DNA from: Jatrophihabitans sp.
GTDB lineage: Bacteria; Actinomycetota; Actinomycetes; Mycobacteriales; Jatrophihabitantaceae
Direction: 5' to 3'
Assembly (NCBI GenBank): GCA_036399055.1
Contig: DASWNX010000040.1
Location: 1 to 64,000, forward strand
Length of the DNA stretch: 64,000 nucleotides
The notes under the pieces were generated by a model, which did not search any database, was not told the DNA's origin, and worked only from the letters and a program-made list of their open reading frames with translations. The position numbers and the translations under genes were made by a program. This document shows, one piece after another, positions 16,497 through 25,330 of the stretch (the first letter of the stretch is position 1; each line of letters begins with the position of its first letter).

Positions 16497-18179
16497 TTGC
16501 TCCGTCATGCCCCCACGGCAGCAATGCCCAGGCCCGCGCACCGGGCCGATCAAGGCGCCCACCGCGCCGCCGCCCGGCCCTCGTCTTCGGCGGCAAGCAG
16601 AGGCCACCGCCTTCGCGTGAGCCTGGCCATGTTGACCTCCCTGACCGCCGTGATCGCCACCAGCGCCGTCCTGTCATCGTCTGCCTCGGCAGCCGAAGAG
16701 GTGTCGAACGGGACGTTCGAGACAAGCACCAGCGGCTGGCTCGCCACCCCGAAGGACGACGGCACCGCTCCCGTGGCGCTGGCCCGGGTCGCGGGCGGGC
16801 ACACCGGCAGCTACTCCGCCCGGGTGTCCAACACCTCAACCGCCACGGCCACCACGGTCCTCAACGACGCGCCCAACAGCGTCGCCAGCACGGTCGCGGG
16901 TCAGACCTACCGGGCGACGGCCTGGCTGCGCGCGTCCCAGGCCAACACCTCCCTGGTGCTGCGCCTGCTCCAGTTCGACGCGGCCAACGCGCTGAAGGCG
17001 ACCAAGCAGAGCTACTACTGGGCCACCGACACGCTCTGGCACCAGGTCACGGTGGACCTGGCGGTCGCCCGTTCGGGGGACAGCATCGACGTCAACGCCC
17101 TCGCCTGGGACCTTGGCGCCGGCAAGTCCTTCCTCGTCGACGACGTCAGCGTCGCGCCGCTCGCGACGACGGTCCCTCCTCCCAGCACCACTCCTCCTGC
17201 TAGCACCACGAACCTCGGGGTGCTGCCGGCGCAGGGCACGGGCGCGCTGTTCGGCTACTACGAGGCAGGCGGCGCGCACCCCCGCACGATGGAGAGCAAG
17301 ATCGGGCGCAAGTTCGACCTGATCCACCACTTCAAGGACTTCGACGCCACCAACAACATGTGGCCGTCGTCGGCGATGCTGTCCCAGGCTTCCGAGGGAC
17401 GGACCATCCATATCGGCTGGGAGTTCGTCTCCTACGACGGCGGCTATGACTCGGCCCTGCAACCGGCGCCGGGGGCGTCCTCGACCGACCGCAGCGGCGC
17501 CAGTCAGAAGACCTGGACCTATCGGCAGGTCATCAACGGCTCGCTCGACCGCTATCTCGACGCGGTGGCGGCCAAGGCCAAGGCCACCCCGTACAAGTTC
17601 ATCGTCGACCTCGACCCCGAGATGGACGACCGCCCCGACATCGGCGGCACCGCCAAGATCCGGGCGGCCGCCGGCACCCGGGCCGAGTACGCCGCGGCCT
17701 ACCGCCACATCGTCGACCGATTCCGCGCCCGCGGCGTCACGAACGTGGTGTGGGCCTGGACGGTCTCGGGCTGGACCGCCTCGGACCCCAGCAAGGCCTG
17801 GTCCCTGCAGCAACTCTGGCCCGGCCCCGGCTACGTCAACATCATCATGTGGGACCCCTACAACCACAAGCCGACCAGCTGGCGCAGCTTCGGCCAGATG
17901 GTCGCGCCCTTCTACAACTCCATCCGGGGCGGCCTGCTTGACCCGGTCGACGTGACCGCCAAGAAGCTGCCTTTCGGCCTGGGTGAGTACGGCTGCATCG
18001 ACGACCCCCGCCGCGCGGACTGGCTCAAGGCCATTCCGAGCCAGGCGCGCAGCTACCCGGGCATCGTCTCGCTGGGTTACTTCTCCAGCGGCAGCTGGGG
18101 CGCCCTGCACACCGACACCGTCGACACGGCCGCCTTCGGGACGGCAGGCAAGGACGTGTGGCTCAGGACGCGAGGCTGA
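16497..18179 (+). CDS. Secreted CBM-like plus GH26-like protein under riboswitch control
   Basis: About 560 residues. A long basic N-terminus leads to a signal-type hydrophobic segment (SLAMLTSLTAVIATSAVLSS) and a cleavage-like SASAAEE. Next comes a beta-sandwich region (EEVSNGTFETSTSGWLA to FLVDDVSV, about 150 residues) like carbohydrate-binding CenC modules, a Thr/Pro linker, then a TIM-barrel-like part with WEFVSYDGGYDSAL, VDLDPEMDDR, WAWTVSGWT and GEYGC resembling GH26 (mannanase-type) hydrolases. Substrate unknown; cell-wall or exopolysaccharide action fits the riboswitch. I chose TTG 16497 because GAGGAGAGGA ends 6 bases before it; ATG 16524 and GTG 16479 are alternatives. Confidence 0.82.
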   Translation: MLRHAPTAAMPRPAHRADQGAHRAAARPSSSAASRGHRLRVSLAMLTSLTAVIATSAVLSSSASAAEEVSNGTFETSTSGWLATPKDDGTAPVALARVAGGHTGSYSARVSNTSTATATTVLNDAPNSVASTVAGQTYRATAWLRASQANTSLVLRLLQFDAANALKATKQSYYWATDTLWHQVTVDLAVARSGDSIDVNALAWDLGAGKSFLVDDVSVAPLATTVPPPSTTPPASTTNLGVLPAQGTGALFGYYEAGGAHPRTMESKIGRKFDLIHHFKDFDATNNMWPSSAMLSQASEGRTIHIGWEFVSYDGGYDSALQPAPGASSTDRSGASQKTWTYRQVINGSLDRYLDAVAAKAKATPYKFIVDLDPEMDDRPDIGGTAKIRAAAGTRAEYAAAYRHIVDRFRARGVTNVVWAWTVSGWTASDPSKAWSLQQLWPGPGYVNIIMWDPYNHKPTSWRSFGQMVAPFYNSIRGGLLDPVDVTAKKLPFGLGEYGCIDDPRRADWLKAIPSQARSYPGIVSLGYFSSGSWGALHTDTVDTAAFGTAGKDVWLRTRG

Positions 18180-18203
18180 TCCCTTCTGATCGCGACGCAT
18201 TCA

Positions 18204-18237
18204 CCGGCGCCCTGGGACTTCCAGTCCCGGGCGCCGG
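18204..18237 (+). terminator. Strong GC hairpin after the secreted hydrolase-like gene
   Basis: A 34-base inverted repeat: CCGGCGCCCTGGGACT pairs with AGTCCCGGGCGCCGG over a TCC loop, with one bulged base. It begins 24 bases after the stop codon. There is no T-run, as is common for actinobacterial terminators. Confidence 0.75.
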
Positions 18238-18258
18238 CGCGTTCCACCGACCGTCAGG

Positions 18259-18429
18259 TCAGCGGCGCCCGAACAGCCTGCTGAGCACGCCGCCCCCGGC
18301 GCGTTCGGCCTTCGGGTGCCCGGGGCAGCGGTCCTCGCGAGGGACGCTGGCCATGACCTGATCAACGTGCTGGCCGCAGCCGGCCCACGTGGTCTTGCCG
18401 CAGGTCTTGCAGCGGACTGCTCGGCACAT
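18259..18429 (-). CDS. Small Cys-rich (zinc-ribbon-like) conserved actinobacterial protein
   Basis: A 56-residue protein, MCRAVRCKTCGKTTWAGCG..., with CxxC (CKTC) and further Cys and His (AGCGQHVD, RCPGH) that could bind a metal. Short proteins with this CRTCGKTTWAGCG pattern are common in actinobacteria, but I know of no established function. ATG 18429 is preceded by GGAG at suitable spacing. It is transcribed toward the riboswitch gene and ends just beyond the terminator hairpin. Confidence 0.8.
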   Translation of the reverse strand: MCRAVRCKTCGKTTWAGCGQHVDQVMASVPREDRCPGHPKAERAGGGVLSRLFGRR

Positions 18430-18532
18430 GGTGACGCTCCGTTCTGTGGTGGGTGTCGTGGTCAGCCGTGGGGCAAGCAGCGGTGTTCGCCGGAGCGCAC
18501 CCACTTCAGAGCGCACTTGGCGATCTGGTGTT

Positions 18533-18570
18533 CGAGCTTCGACGGCACCAGCGAGCTTCGACGGCACCAG
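18533..18570 (+). repeat. Perfect 19-bp tandem duplication
   Basis: The unit CGAGCTTCGACGGCACCAG occurs at 18533-18551 and again at 18552-18570 with no change. A shorter echo (CAGCACCAGG) follows. It lies about 45 bases from the DUF6544 3' copy, at the border of the transporter cluster. Confidence 0.88.
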
Positions 18571-18615
18571 GGGGATTCAACAGCACCAGGGTTGCGGCGA
18601 GCACGAAGACTGGGG

Positions 18616-18675
18616 CAGATCAGCGCTCAGGGTTGGGGGACGGGCAGTGGCTCCATCGCCCCGTCGGCGCTGCGT
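18616..18675 (-). pseudogene. 3' remnant of a DUF6544-family gene (left direct repeat)
   Basis: Sixty bases match 26325-26384, the end of the intact DUF6544 gene, with about five differences clustered in one spot. In the corresponding minus-strand frame it reads RSADGAMEPLPVPQP and stop, against RSADGAPAPLPVPQP and stop in the intact gene. Similarity extends a dozen bases past the stop codon. The two copies are direct repeats about 7.7 kb apart that enclose the MMPL/ABC cluster and the BldC-like gene. Confidence 0.85.
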
Positions 18676-18784
18676 AGTCCACGCGGCCGACGACGGCGGC
18701 GCCGGCCAGCCCGGCGATGGGCAAGGCGAACGCGCCGACGAGCCAGAGCAGCCAGGTGCGTGTGACGGTGTGCCGGGTGGTCAT
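18620..18784 (-). CDS. Possible 54-residue single-pass membrane peptide
   Basis: This short ORF begins MTTRHTVTRTWLLWLVGAF and has one hydrophobic segment (about residues 10-33) with no recognised domain. It follows the MMPL gene by 14 bases in the same direction, so it could be the last gene of that operon. Its final 16 codons lie inside the DUF6544 3' copy but in a different frame, so the present C-terminus was created at that junction. No strong ribosome binding site precedes the ATG. It may be a truncated gene. Confidence 0.4.
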   Translation of the reverse strand: MTTRHTVTRTWLLWLVGAFALPIAGLAGAAVVGRVDYAAPTGRWSHCPSPNPER

Positions 18785-18798
18785 GTCGATCGTGATGC

Positions 18799-21084
18799 TC
18801 AGCTCCTCAGGACGGCGGTCGCCGGCCGGACCGGTCGGGGCTGTCCGTGGCTGCCGCCGGCAGTGGGCCGGAGGGCGGGATCGCCCTCGACGTGCAGTTC
18901 GGGCAGCCAGCTCAGCCACGTGGGCAGGTACCAGTTCCAGCGTCCGAGGAGCGCCATCGCGGCGGGGACGACGACCATCCGGATGAGGGTGGCGTCGACA
19001 AGCAGGGCGACGCCTACACCGAACCCCATCTGCTGGAACATGACCAGCTGGCCGGCAGCGAAGCCGGCGAAGACGACCACGATGATCAGCGCGGCGCCGG
19101 TGATGATCCGTCCGGTGGCTGCGATGCCGTGCACGACGGCCTGGTTGGTGTCCCCGGTCTCTGCGTAGCGTTCTCGAATCCTGCTGAGCAGGAAGACGTG
19201 GTAGTCCATCGAGAGCGCGAACAGCACCGAGAACAGGAAGATCGGCACCCAGGCTTCGACGCGTTCGACCCGCTGCAGGCCGAGCAGTCCGGCCCCGATC
19301 CCGTGCTGGAACACCAGGACGAGCAGGCCGTACGCCGCGCCGACCGAGAGCAGGTTCAGGACCACGGCGGTCGCGGAGAGGACCAAGGAACGGAACACCA
19401 GGATCAGCAGCAGGAAGCTCAGCCCGAGGACGAAGGCGAGGACGAGGGGCAGCCACTTGTTGATGACGTCGGAGTAGTCGACGTTTTCGGCGGTGGCGCC
19501 GCCGACCAGGACGCTGCTGTCGGTGCCCTCGAACGCGGCGGGAACCAGGTCTGTGCGCAGCCGTTCGAGTCCCCGGCGTGCCTGAGCGTTGTCGGGGTCG
19601 CCGATCAGCGCCACACTGATCACCGCGGCCCGGCCGTTCTTGGCCACCTGCTGCTCCCAGGGTCCGAAGTCCGGGTCGTCGGTGACCGAGGCCTTGAACC
19701 GTTCGATCGCTGCGGTGACCTCAGCAGAGGTGACGTTCCCGGAGATGACCACCTGCGCCGGATCGGTCGTCGACGTGCCTGGGAAGCTGCGCTCGAGTGC
19801 GAGGGCGCCGGCCTTGGCGTAGGAGTTGTCGGGTAGCGAGTTGACCCCGGACGTGCCCGTGGAGAGGCCCAGCACGGGAAAGGCGGCCGCGAGGAGGATG
19901 ATCACGCCGGCGGCGAGGAAGGTTGCCGGGCGACGGACGACGGCGCCCACGGCTCGCGTCCAGAACGGGCTCTCGGCGGGGTGGTCACGCCCGACGAGGG
20001 GCAGCCGCAGGGCGTTGACCCGGTCGCCGAGCAGGGACAGCAGGGCCGGCAGCAGGGTGAGGGCAGCGGTCATGGTGACGACGCCGACGATGATCGCGCC
20101 GAGTGCGAGGCTGCGCAAAATCGTGTCCGGGACCAGGAGCAGCCCGAGAAGGGCCACGACGAAGGAGGTGCCGGAGAAGAGCACCGCTTTGCTGCTGGTG
20201 CCGCCGGTGGCGACGATAGCGTCGATCTTGTCGCGACCGGCCTGCCGCTCCTCCCGGTACCGGGACAGCACGAACAAGCTGTAGTCGATGCCGAGGGCGA
20301 GCCCCATCGCGGTGATCATGTTGACGATGAAGAACGACAGGGACGTGACCTGTCCGAGCACCGAGGAAATGGCCACGGTGACGACGATGGAGATGATCGC
20401 GATGCTCATGGGCAGGAACGCGGCCACCAGCGCTCCGAAGACCAGCACCAGCACGATGAGCGCGGCCGGCAGGCCGAACTTCAACTCCCCGTTGGTGAGG
20501 TCGGACTCCGAGAGCACGGTGAAATCGTGGTCCAAGGTGTTGGCGCCGGTGATGTCAACGACGAACGCGGCGTCGGCGTCGGCGGCGCGAACCTGGTCGA
20601 TGACTCTCACGATGCCGGCTTCGGGGTCGTGCCCGAGGACGAGGGTGACCACTGCCGCGTGCCCGTTCTCGGAGATGCCGGACCCGTTTGCCGCGTAGGG
20701 GTCCCGAACCGTCTGCGCAGCGCCGGTGGCTTCGATCGCCGACCGGAGGTCGGCGACGAAGCCGCGGAACTCTGGGTCCTCGCTGGTCAACTGGGCGGAG
20801 TGGATGACGATGGCGTCGTCGGTCCGGTCAGCCTGGGAGAAGTTGTCGGCGAGCACCTGCTGGGCCTTCATCGAGTCGGGGTTGGTGGTGATGCTGCCGT
20901 CAGAGGTGAACGCCGACCCGATCAGGGCCCCGATGGCTACGACGGACGCGATCAAGACCAGCGCCCACACGACTACGACTCGCCACGGGTGTACCGCTGC
21001 TGAGCGTGCTAGTCGTTGGGGTACCGACGTGGCGCGCGGGCGCACGCGCTGGCCGTCACCGTCCTTGGAACGTGTTCGGTACAT
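18799..21084 (-). CDS. MMPL/RND-family transporter
   Basis: A 761-residue membrane protein with the MMPL layout: a helix at about 35-55, a large extracytoplasmic domain, five clustered helices including GLALGIDYSLFVLSRYREE, a second extracytoplasmic domain, and a second helix bundle with FALSMDYHVFLLSRIRER. The GxDY..F..SR..EE motif occurs in both halves. The family exports lipids or hydrophobic compounds using the proton gradient. ATG 21084 has a GAGAGGAAA ribosome binding site. It is fourth in a co-directional cluster (MMPL, ABC ATPase, ABC permease, MMPL). Substrate unknown. Confidence 0.92.
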   Translation of the reverse strand: MYRTRSKDGDGQRVRPRATSVPQRLARSAAVHPWRVVVVWALVLIASVVAIGALIGSAFTSDGSITTNPDSMKAQQVLADNFSQADRTDDAIVIHSAQLTSEDPEFRGFVADLRSAIEATGAAQTVRDPYAANGSGISENGHAAVVTLVLGHDPEAGIVRVIDQVRAADADAAFVVDITGANTLDHDFTVLSESDLTNGELKFGLPAALIVLVLVFGALVAAFLPMSIAIISIVVTVAISSVLGQVTSLSFFIVNMITAMGLALGIDYSLFVLSRYREERQAGRDKIDAIVATGGTSSKAVLFSGTSFVVALLGLLLVPDTILRSLALGAIIVGVVTMTAALTLLPALLSLLGDRVNALRLPLVGRDHPAESPFWTRAVGAVVRRPATFLAAGVIILLAAAFPVLGLSTGTSGVNSLPDNSYAKAGALALERSFPGTSTTDPAQVVISGNVTSAEVTAAIERFKASVTDDPDFGPWEQQVAKNGRAAVISVALIGDPDNAQARRGLERLRTDLVPAAFEGTDSSVLVGGATAENVDYSDVINKWLPLVLAFVLGLSFLLLILVFRSLVLSATAVVLNLLSVGAAYGLLVLVFQHGIGAGLLGLQRVERVEAWVPIFLFSVLFALSMDYHVFLLSRIRERYAETGDTNQAVVHGIAATGRIITGAALIIVVVFAGFAAGQLVMFQQMGFGVGVALLVDATLIRMVVVPAAMALLGRWNWYLPTWLSWLPELHVEGDPALRPTAGGSHGQPRPVRPATAVLRS

Positions 21085-21155
21085 GGCGCTTTCCTCTCAT
21101 TGATCGGTTCATGGCTGGTCCCGTATCACGGGCCGCCGCCACACCGACCCGATCG

Positions 21156-21962
21156 CTACTTGACTTCCGACCTCATCACCAGGCGAAGGCCGACGAGCAG
21201 AGGGACGAGCAGCCAGGTGACGCCGGTGACAGTGATGTGGGCCCACTCGGCACCGGTGAGGGGCTGGTCGAAGACGAACAGTCCCGCTTGAGCGAACTGG
21301 ATGTCCACCCAGGGCTGCAGGTCGGAGAACCACTGCTGGCTCTCAGCCAGCAGGCCGAACACCGTGGGCACAAGGAACGTCAGGATGAAGTAGGCCACGA
21401 TGGCTCCGGTCGAGGAGCGGATGAGCACCCCGAGCATGAAGCCGATCAGCAGGCTCAGCACCATGCCGAGGACGTAATACAGGCACTGGGTCAGCGTCAC
21501 GTCCCACACCAAGGCGCTGCCGGTTATGGCGGCGCCGAGCAGGTTGCCGACCGCCCCGACCGCGAAGGCCAGCACCATCGCGGCGATGGCGATCGCAACC
21601 GAGGAGGCCGCCTTCGCGGTGATGATCCGGCTCCGGTGCGGGACCAGGGTGAAGGTGGTGAGTCCGGTGCGCTGGCTCCATTCGCTGGTCACCGCGAGGA
21701 TCGCGATCAACGGCAGGATGATGACGACCGGAAAGCGGATGGCGGTCGCGAAGGTGGAGTAGGTGAGGTCGCCGTCCGGGGCCCAGAGGATGACGCCGCC
21801 GGCGGCCAGTAACGAGGTGATCGCGATGCTGGCGATCAGCCAGAACCCGGACCGGGTGTCGAACATCTTGCGGAGCTCGACCCCCGTGATGCGGGTCAGG
21901 GGTATCGGGCTGCCGGTGGTCGCGCGGAGGGCGCGGACGGGGATTGGTGCGATGATGCTCAT
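21156..21962 (-). CDS. ABC-2 type transporter permease
   Basis: A 268-residue protein with six hydrophobic segments (about residues 38-58, 78-95, 115-140, 155-180, 190-210, 240-260) and no extracytoplasmic domain, typical of ABC-2 permease subunits. The N-terminal ITGVELRKMFDTRSGF is the amphipathic coupling helix common in this group. Its ATG overlaps the stop of the ATPase gene (ATGA), so the two are co-translated and form one exporter. A role in drug or lipid export is suggested by the MMPL neighbours. Confidence 0.9.
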   Translation of the reverse strand: MSIIAPIPVRALRATTGSPIPLTRITGVELRKMFDTRSGFWLIASIAITSLLAAGGVILWAPDGDLTYSTFATAIRFPVVIILPLIAILAVTSEWSQRTGLTTFTLVPHRSRIITAKAASSVAIAIAAMVLAFAVGAVGNLLGAAITGSALVWDVTLTQCLYYVLGMVLSLLIGFMLGVLIRSSTGAIVAYFILTFLVPTVFGLLAESQQWFSDLQPWVDIQFAQAGLFVFDQPLTGAEWAHITVTGVTWLLVPLLVGLRLVMRSEVK

Positions 21963-22858
21963 GCCGGCACTCCTTCACGTTGGGTGGCTGCGGTCAGCTC
22001 GAGGAACATCTCCTCCAGGCCGGCGCCCGTGGCGGCCCGCAGTTCGGTGAGCGCGATGCCGGCCTCCAAGGCGATCTGCCCGACCCGGGTGGCGCCGGCG
22101 TCGGTGCGTAGGGCGCCGCCGTCAGAGGGGATCGCAGTCAGCCCGCTCGCGGTCAACGCGAGCTCGAGCGCCAGGAGGTCCACGGCTCGGACCACGGTGC
22201 CGGCTTCGTGCAGCAGCGCGGTCTTGGTTCCCCTGGAGACGACCCGGCCGAGTCCGATCATCACGATGTCGTCGGCGATGACCTCGATCTCGTGAAGCAG
22301 GTGCGAGGACAGCAGGACGGTGCCGCCGCGGTCGGCGTAGCCGCGGAGCAGGTCCCGCATCCATCGGATCCCGGCCGGGTCGAGCCCGTTGGCGGGTTCG
22401 TCGAGGATCAGCACCTCGGGGTCCCCCATCAGCGCGTTCGCGATCCCGAGCCGTTGACGCATCCCGAGTGAGTAGTCACCCACCCGACGCGACGCTTCAG
22501 CCGGGGTCAGGCTGACGGTCTCGAGCATCTCCTCGACGCGGGTTCGCTGGACACCCATGAATCGCTGGGCCAGGGTGAGGATCTCCCGGCCGGTGCGTCC
22601 GGCGTGCTGGGCGGAGGCGTCCAGGAGCACGCCGACCTCGAGGCCCGGGTTGGGCAGGTCCACGTAGTGGCGCCCAGAGACCATGGCGCTCCCGGCGTCG
22701 GGACGGGTGAGCCCGACCATCATCCGCAGTGTGGTCGACTTCCCGGCGCCGTTCGGTCCCAGGAAGCCCGTCACCCGTCCTTCCTCGGCGGTGAAGCTAA
22801 CGTCATCGACGGCGAGTGTCGTGCCGTACCGCTTGGTCAGTCCTTCGATGGTGATCAT
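21959..22858 (-). CDS. ABC transporter ATP-binding protein
   Basis: A 299-residue nucleotide-binding subunit with all motifs: Walker A GPNGAGKST, Q-loop region GLTRPD, signature YSLGMRQRLGIANALMG, Walker B VLILDEPANGLDP, and the H-switch LLSSHLLHEIE. The C-terminal 80 residues form the small extra domain typical of drug- or lantibiotic-exporter ATPases. It partners the overlapping permease. ATG 22858 follows the upstream MMPL gene by 34 bases. Confidence 0.93.
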   Translation of the reverse strand: MITIEGLTKRYGTTLAVDDVSFTAEEGRVTGFLGPNGAGKSTTLRMMVGLTRPDAGSAMVSGRHYVDLPNPGLEVGVLLDASAQHAGRTGREILTLAQRFMGVQRTRVEEMLETVSLTPAEASRRVGDYSLGMRQRLGIANALMGDPEVLILDEPANGLDPAGIRWMRDLLRGYADRGGTVLLSSHLLHEIEVIADDIVMIGLGRVVSRGTKTALLHEAGTVVRAVDLLALELALTASGLTAIPSDGGALRTDAGATRVGQIALEAGIALTELRAATGAGLEEMFLELTAATQREGVPA

Positions 22859-22892
22859 GAGCGCTTCCTGTCGGGGTCGGGCCTAATGGCTA

Positions 22893-25058
22893 TCAATTGA
22901 TGCCGGCCGGCACTTTGCCCGGCTCCGGCAGCGCTTCGGGCGGCACGATGCGGACCGGGTGCAGCGGCGAAGGCTCGACGAACAAGGCGCGCGCGAGCCA
23001 GCCGGGCAGCCACCAGTTCCACCGGCCGAACAGGCTGACCAGGGCGGGCACCAGCAGGGCGCGCACGATGGTGGCGTCGATGAGGATGCCGACCCCCAGG
23101 GCGGTTCCGAGGACCTTGGTGTCGGTCCCGGGCGAGGTGGCGATGGCCGAGAAGGAGAAGAACAGGATCAGGGCCGCGGAGGTGACGAGCCGGCCGGTGC
23201 GGCCGATCCCGGTGATGACGGCCATGCCGGTGTCGCCAGTGCGGTCGTACTCCTCCCGCATCCGAGTCAGGATGAAGACCTCGTAGTCCATCGACAACCC
23301 GAACAGGAACGCGAAGATCACGACGGGCAGCCAGAAGTTGATCGCTCCGGTGGGGGCGACGTCGAAGACAACGTCGGAGCCGTGGCCGAGCTGCCAGAAG
23401 AACACGATCGATCCGAAGACGGCGGCCAGGGAGACCAGGTTGAGCAGCACAGCCTTGAGTGGCAGCAGTATTGACCGGAAGGTGCGGACCAGCAGCAGGT
23501 AGGTGATCAGGGCGATCATCACCAGCACGTAGGGGAACTTGTCGTAGACCGCGCTGAAGTAGTCCTCGATGGTGGGACCGAGGCCGGTGATGCCGACCTG
23601 GCCGCTCACCTCAGACTCGACGGCTGCCCGGACGTCGGTGACGACCGTCGAGGCGTCGCTGTCGAGCGTCGGCCGGCTCGGGAACACGTCGACGACGGCG
23701 CTGTCGCCGCTGGTGGTGCCCACGACGGCCAACTGGACGCCGTCGACGCCCCGGGCTGCCTGAGCGGCTGCGTTGGCATCACGGGCGGGGACGAGCACCG
23801 CGATGGGGGTGATGACCCCGGCGCCGACGCCGCCGTCAGTCAGCGTCTGCAGCGTGTCGAAGCGGGGGCCGTTGTGCGCGAGGGACTCCAAGCTGGAGCC
23901 CGGCCCGATCTTGAGGCTGAACACGGGCGCGACGAGCAGGCCGAGCACGATCAGAGCCGTCGCGGTGGCGATGACGCGGTGCCTGACGATGAGCCGCGCC
24001 CATGCCGACCAACCACGTGAGGCGGTGCCTTCCTTGCGGATGCGGGGGTAGTCGATGCGCGGGCCGACGCTGGAGAGCAGCGCCGGGAGCAGGGTGAGCA
24101 CCACAGCCACGCTGACCAGTGGGATCAGCATCCCCGCCACGCCCATGCTGCGCAGGGCCGGCACCGGTAGGATCAGCAGTGCCAGCAGGCTGATCGCCAC
24201 GGTGACGCCCGAGGCCATGACGGCGTGTCCGGCCGTCTTCATCGCGACGACGACCGCCTCCTCGTTGCTGCGGCCGTGAGCGCGTTCCTCCCGCCACCGT
24301 GACACCAGGATCAGCGAGTAGTCGATGGCGACCCCAAGCCCGATCAGCGCGACGAGGAACTTGACGATGATGCTGACATCGGTGAACGTCGTGAGCCCGA
24401 GCACGAGCATGAACGTGACCAGGATCGACACCCCGGCGATGAGCAGCGGCAGCAGCGCCAGGAACGACGCGTAGACGAAGAGCAGCACCAGCAGCGCAGC
24501 CGCACCGGCGAGCAGGGTCTCGACCAGGACGCTCGAGCCTTCCTGGTCACCGCCTGCAGACATCAGCACGTAGGAGGTCAGGCCGCTCTCGAAGCCGGCG
24601 GCCCGGGCTGCCTCGGTCAGTGCGGGGTCGAGCTGGGTCTCGATCTGAGGACCGGCCGTCACCGGGACCGGAGCCTGGATCAAGGCGTACGTCGCGCGGC
24701 CGTCGTCGGTCACGAAGCCCGGATCGTTGGTGCTGGCCAAGTCCACCACGCGAAGCTTCACGTCTGTGACAGCCGCGACGCCGGCACTGATCACACCGGC
24801 CACAGCGGCCCTGTTCCCCTCGACCGTCTCACCTTGGGGCACCGTCACGACAGCGAGGTAGGAGTCGTACGTGGAAACGCCGTAGGTGTCGATGAGCTGC
24901 TGTTCGGCGTTGTCACCCGGCTGCCCGGGCAGTGAGAAGTCCAGCGACCACCGCTCACCCAACGGGCTGACCGAGACCATGCCGCCGATGAAGAGCGCCA
25001 ACCAGATGCCGCTGACGATCCGGCGGTGATGCATGACGAGGTGGGCGAAGCGCTCCAT
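22893..25058 (-). CDS. MMPL/RND-family transporter
   Basis: A 721-residue MMPL protein with the same two-fold layout as the cluster's other MMPL gene: GLGVAIDYSLILVSRWREE in the first helix bundle and FGLSMDYEVFILTRMREE in the second. The extracytoplasmic domains differ clearly from its neighbour's, so this is not a recent tandem duplicate. It is the first gene of the operon and faces the BldC-like gene across about 270 bases. Likely exports a lipid or hydrophobic metabolite. Confidence 0.92.
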   Translation of the reverse strand: MERFAHLVMHHRRIVSGIWLALFIGGMVSVSPLGERWSLDFSLPGQPGDNAEQQLIDTYGVSTYDSYLAVVTVPQGETVEGNRAAVAGVISAGVAAVTDVKLRVVDLASTNDPGFVTDDGRATYALIQAPVPVTAGPQIETQLDPALTEAARAAGFESGLTSYVLMSAGGDQEGSSVLVETLLAGAAALLVLLFVYASFLALLPLLIAGVSILVTFMLVLGLTTFTDVSIIVKFLVALIGLGVAIDYSLILVSRWREERAHGRSNEEAVVVAMKTAGHAVMASGVTVAISLLALLILPVPALRSMGVAGMLIPLVSVAVVLTLLPALLSSVGPRIDYPRIRKEGTASRGWSAWARLIVRHRVIATATALIVLGLLVAPVFSLKIGPGSSLESLAHNGPRFDTLQTLTDGGVGAGVITPIAVLVPARDANAAAQAARGVDGVQLAVVGTTSGDSAVVDVFPSRPTLDSDASTVVTDVRAAVESEVSGQVGITGLGPTIEDYFSAVYDKFPYVLVMIALITYLLLVRTFRSILLPLKAVLLNLVSLAAVFGSIVFFWQLGHGSDVVFDVAPTGAINFWLPVVIFAFLFGLSMDYEVFILTRMREEYDRTGDTGMAVITGIGRTGRLVTSAALILFFSFSAIATSPGTDTKVLGTALGVGILIDATIVRALLVPALVSLFGRWNWWLPGWLARALFVEPSPLHPVRIVPPEALPEPGKVPAGIN

Positions 25059-25330
25059 GAGGAACTCCTAGGGGGGAGCACACTGGGGCTGGCCGTGGGC
25101 GGCGAGGCAGGGTGCCCGCTGTCGACGCTACGAGCAGTGCGGGGTCGGCGGAACGCCTGAACCGGACCGCTCGATCCCGAAAGGGACCACCTCCTCGGAT
25201 TCCCGCACCGAGTCACCGTGGCTGGAGGGCAACGGTGAATGTGGGGCTACTCTCGACCACAGTGGCGACAAGTCTGCCCATGGCTTTCCGCATGCGGAGC
25301 GAGGGCGGTCGCTACCACTGGGGGAGTCCT

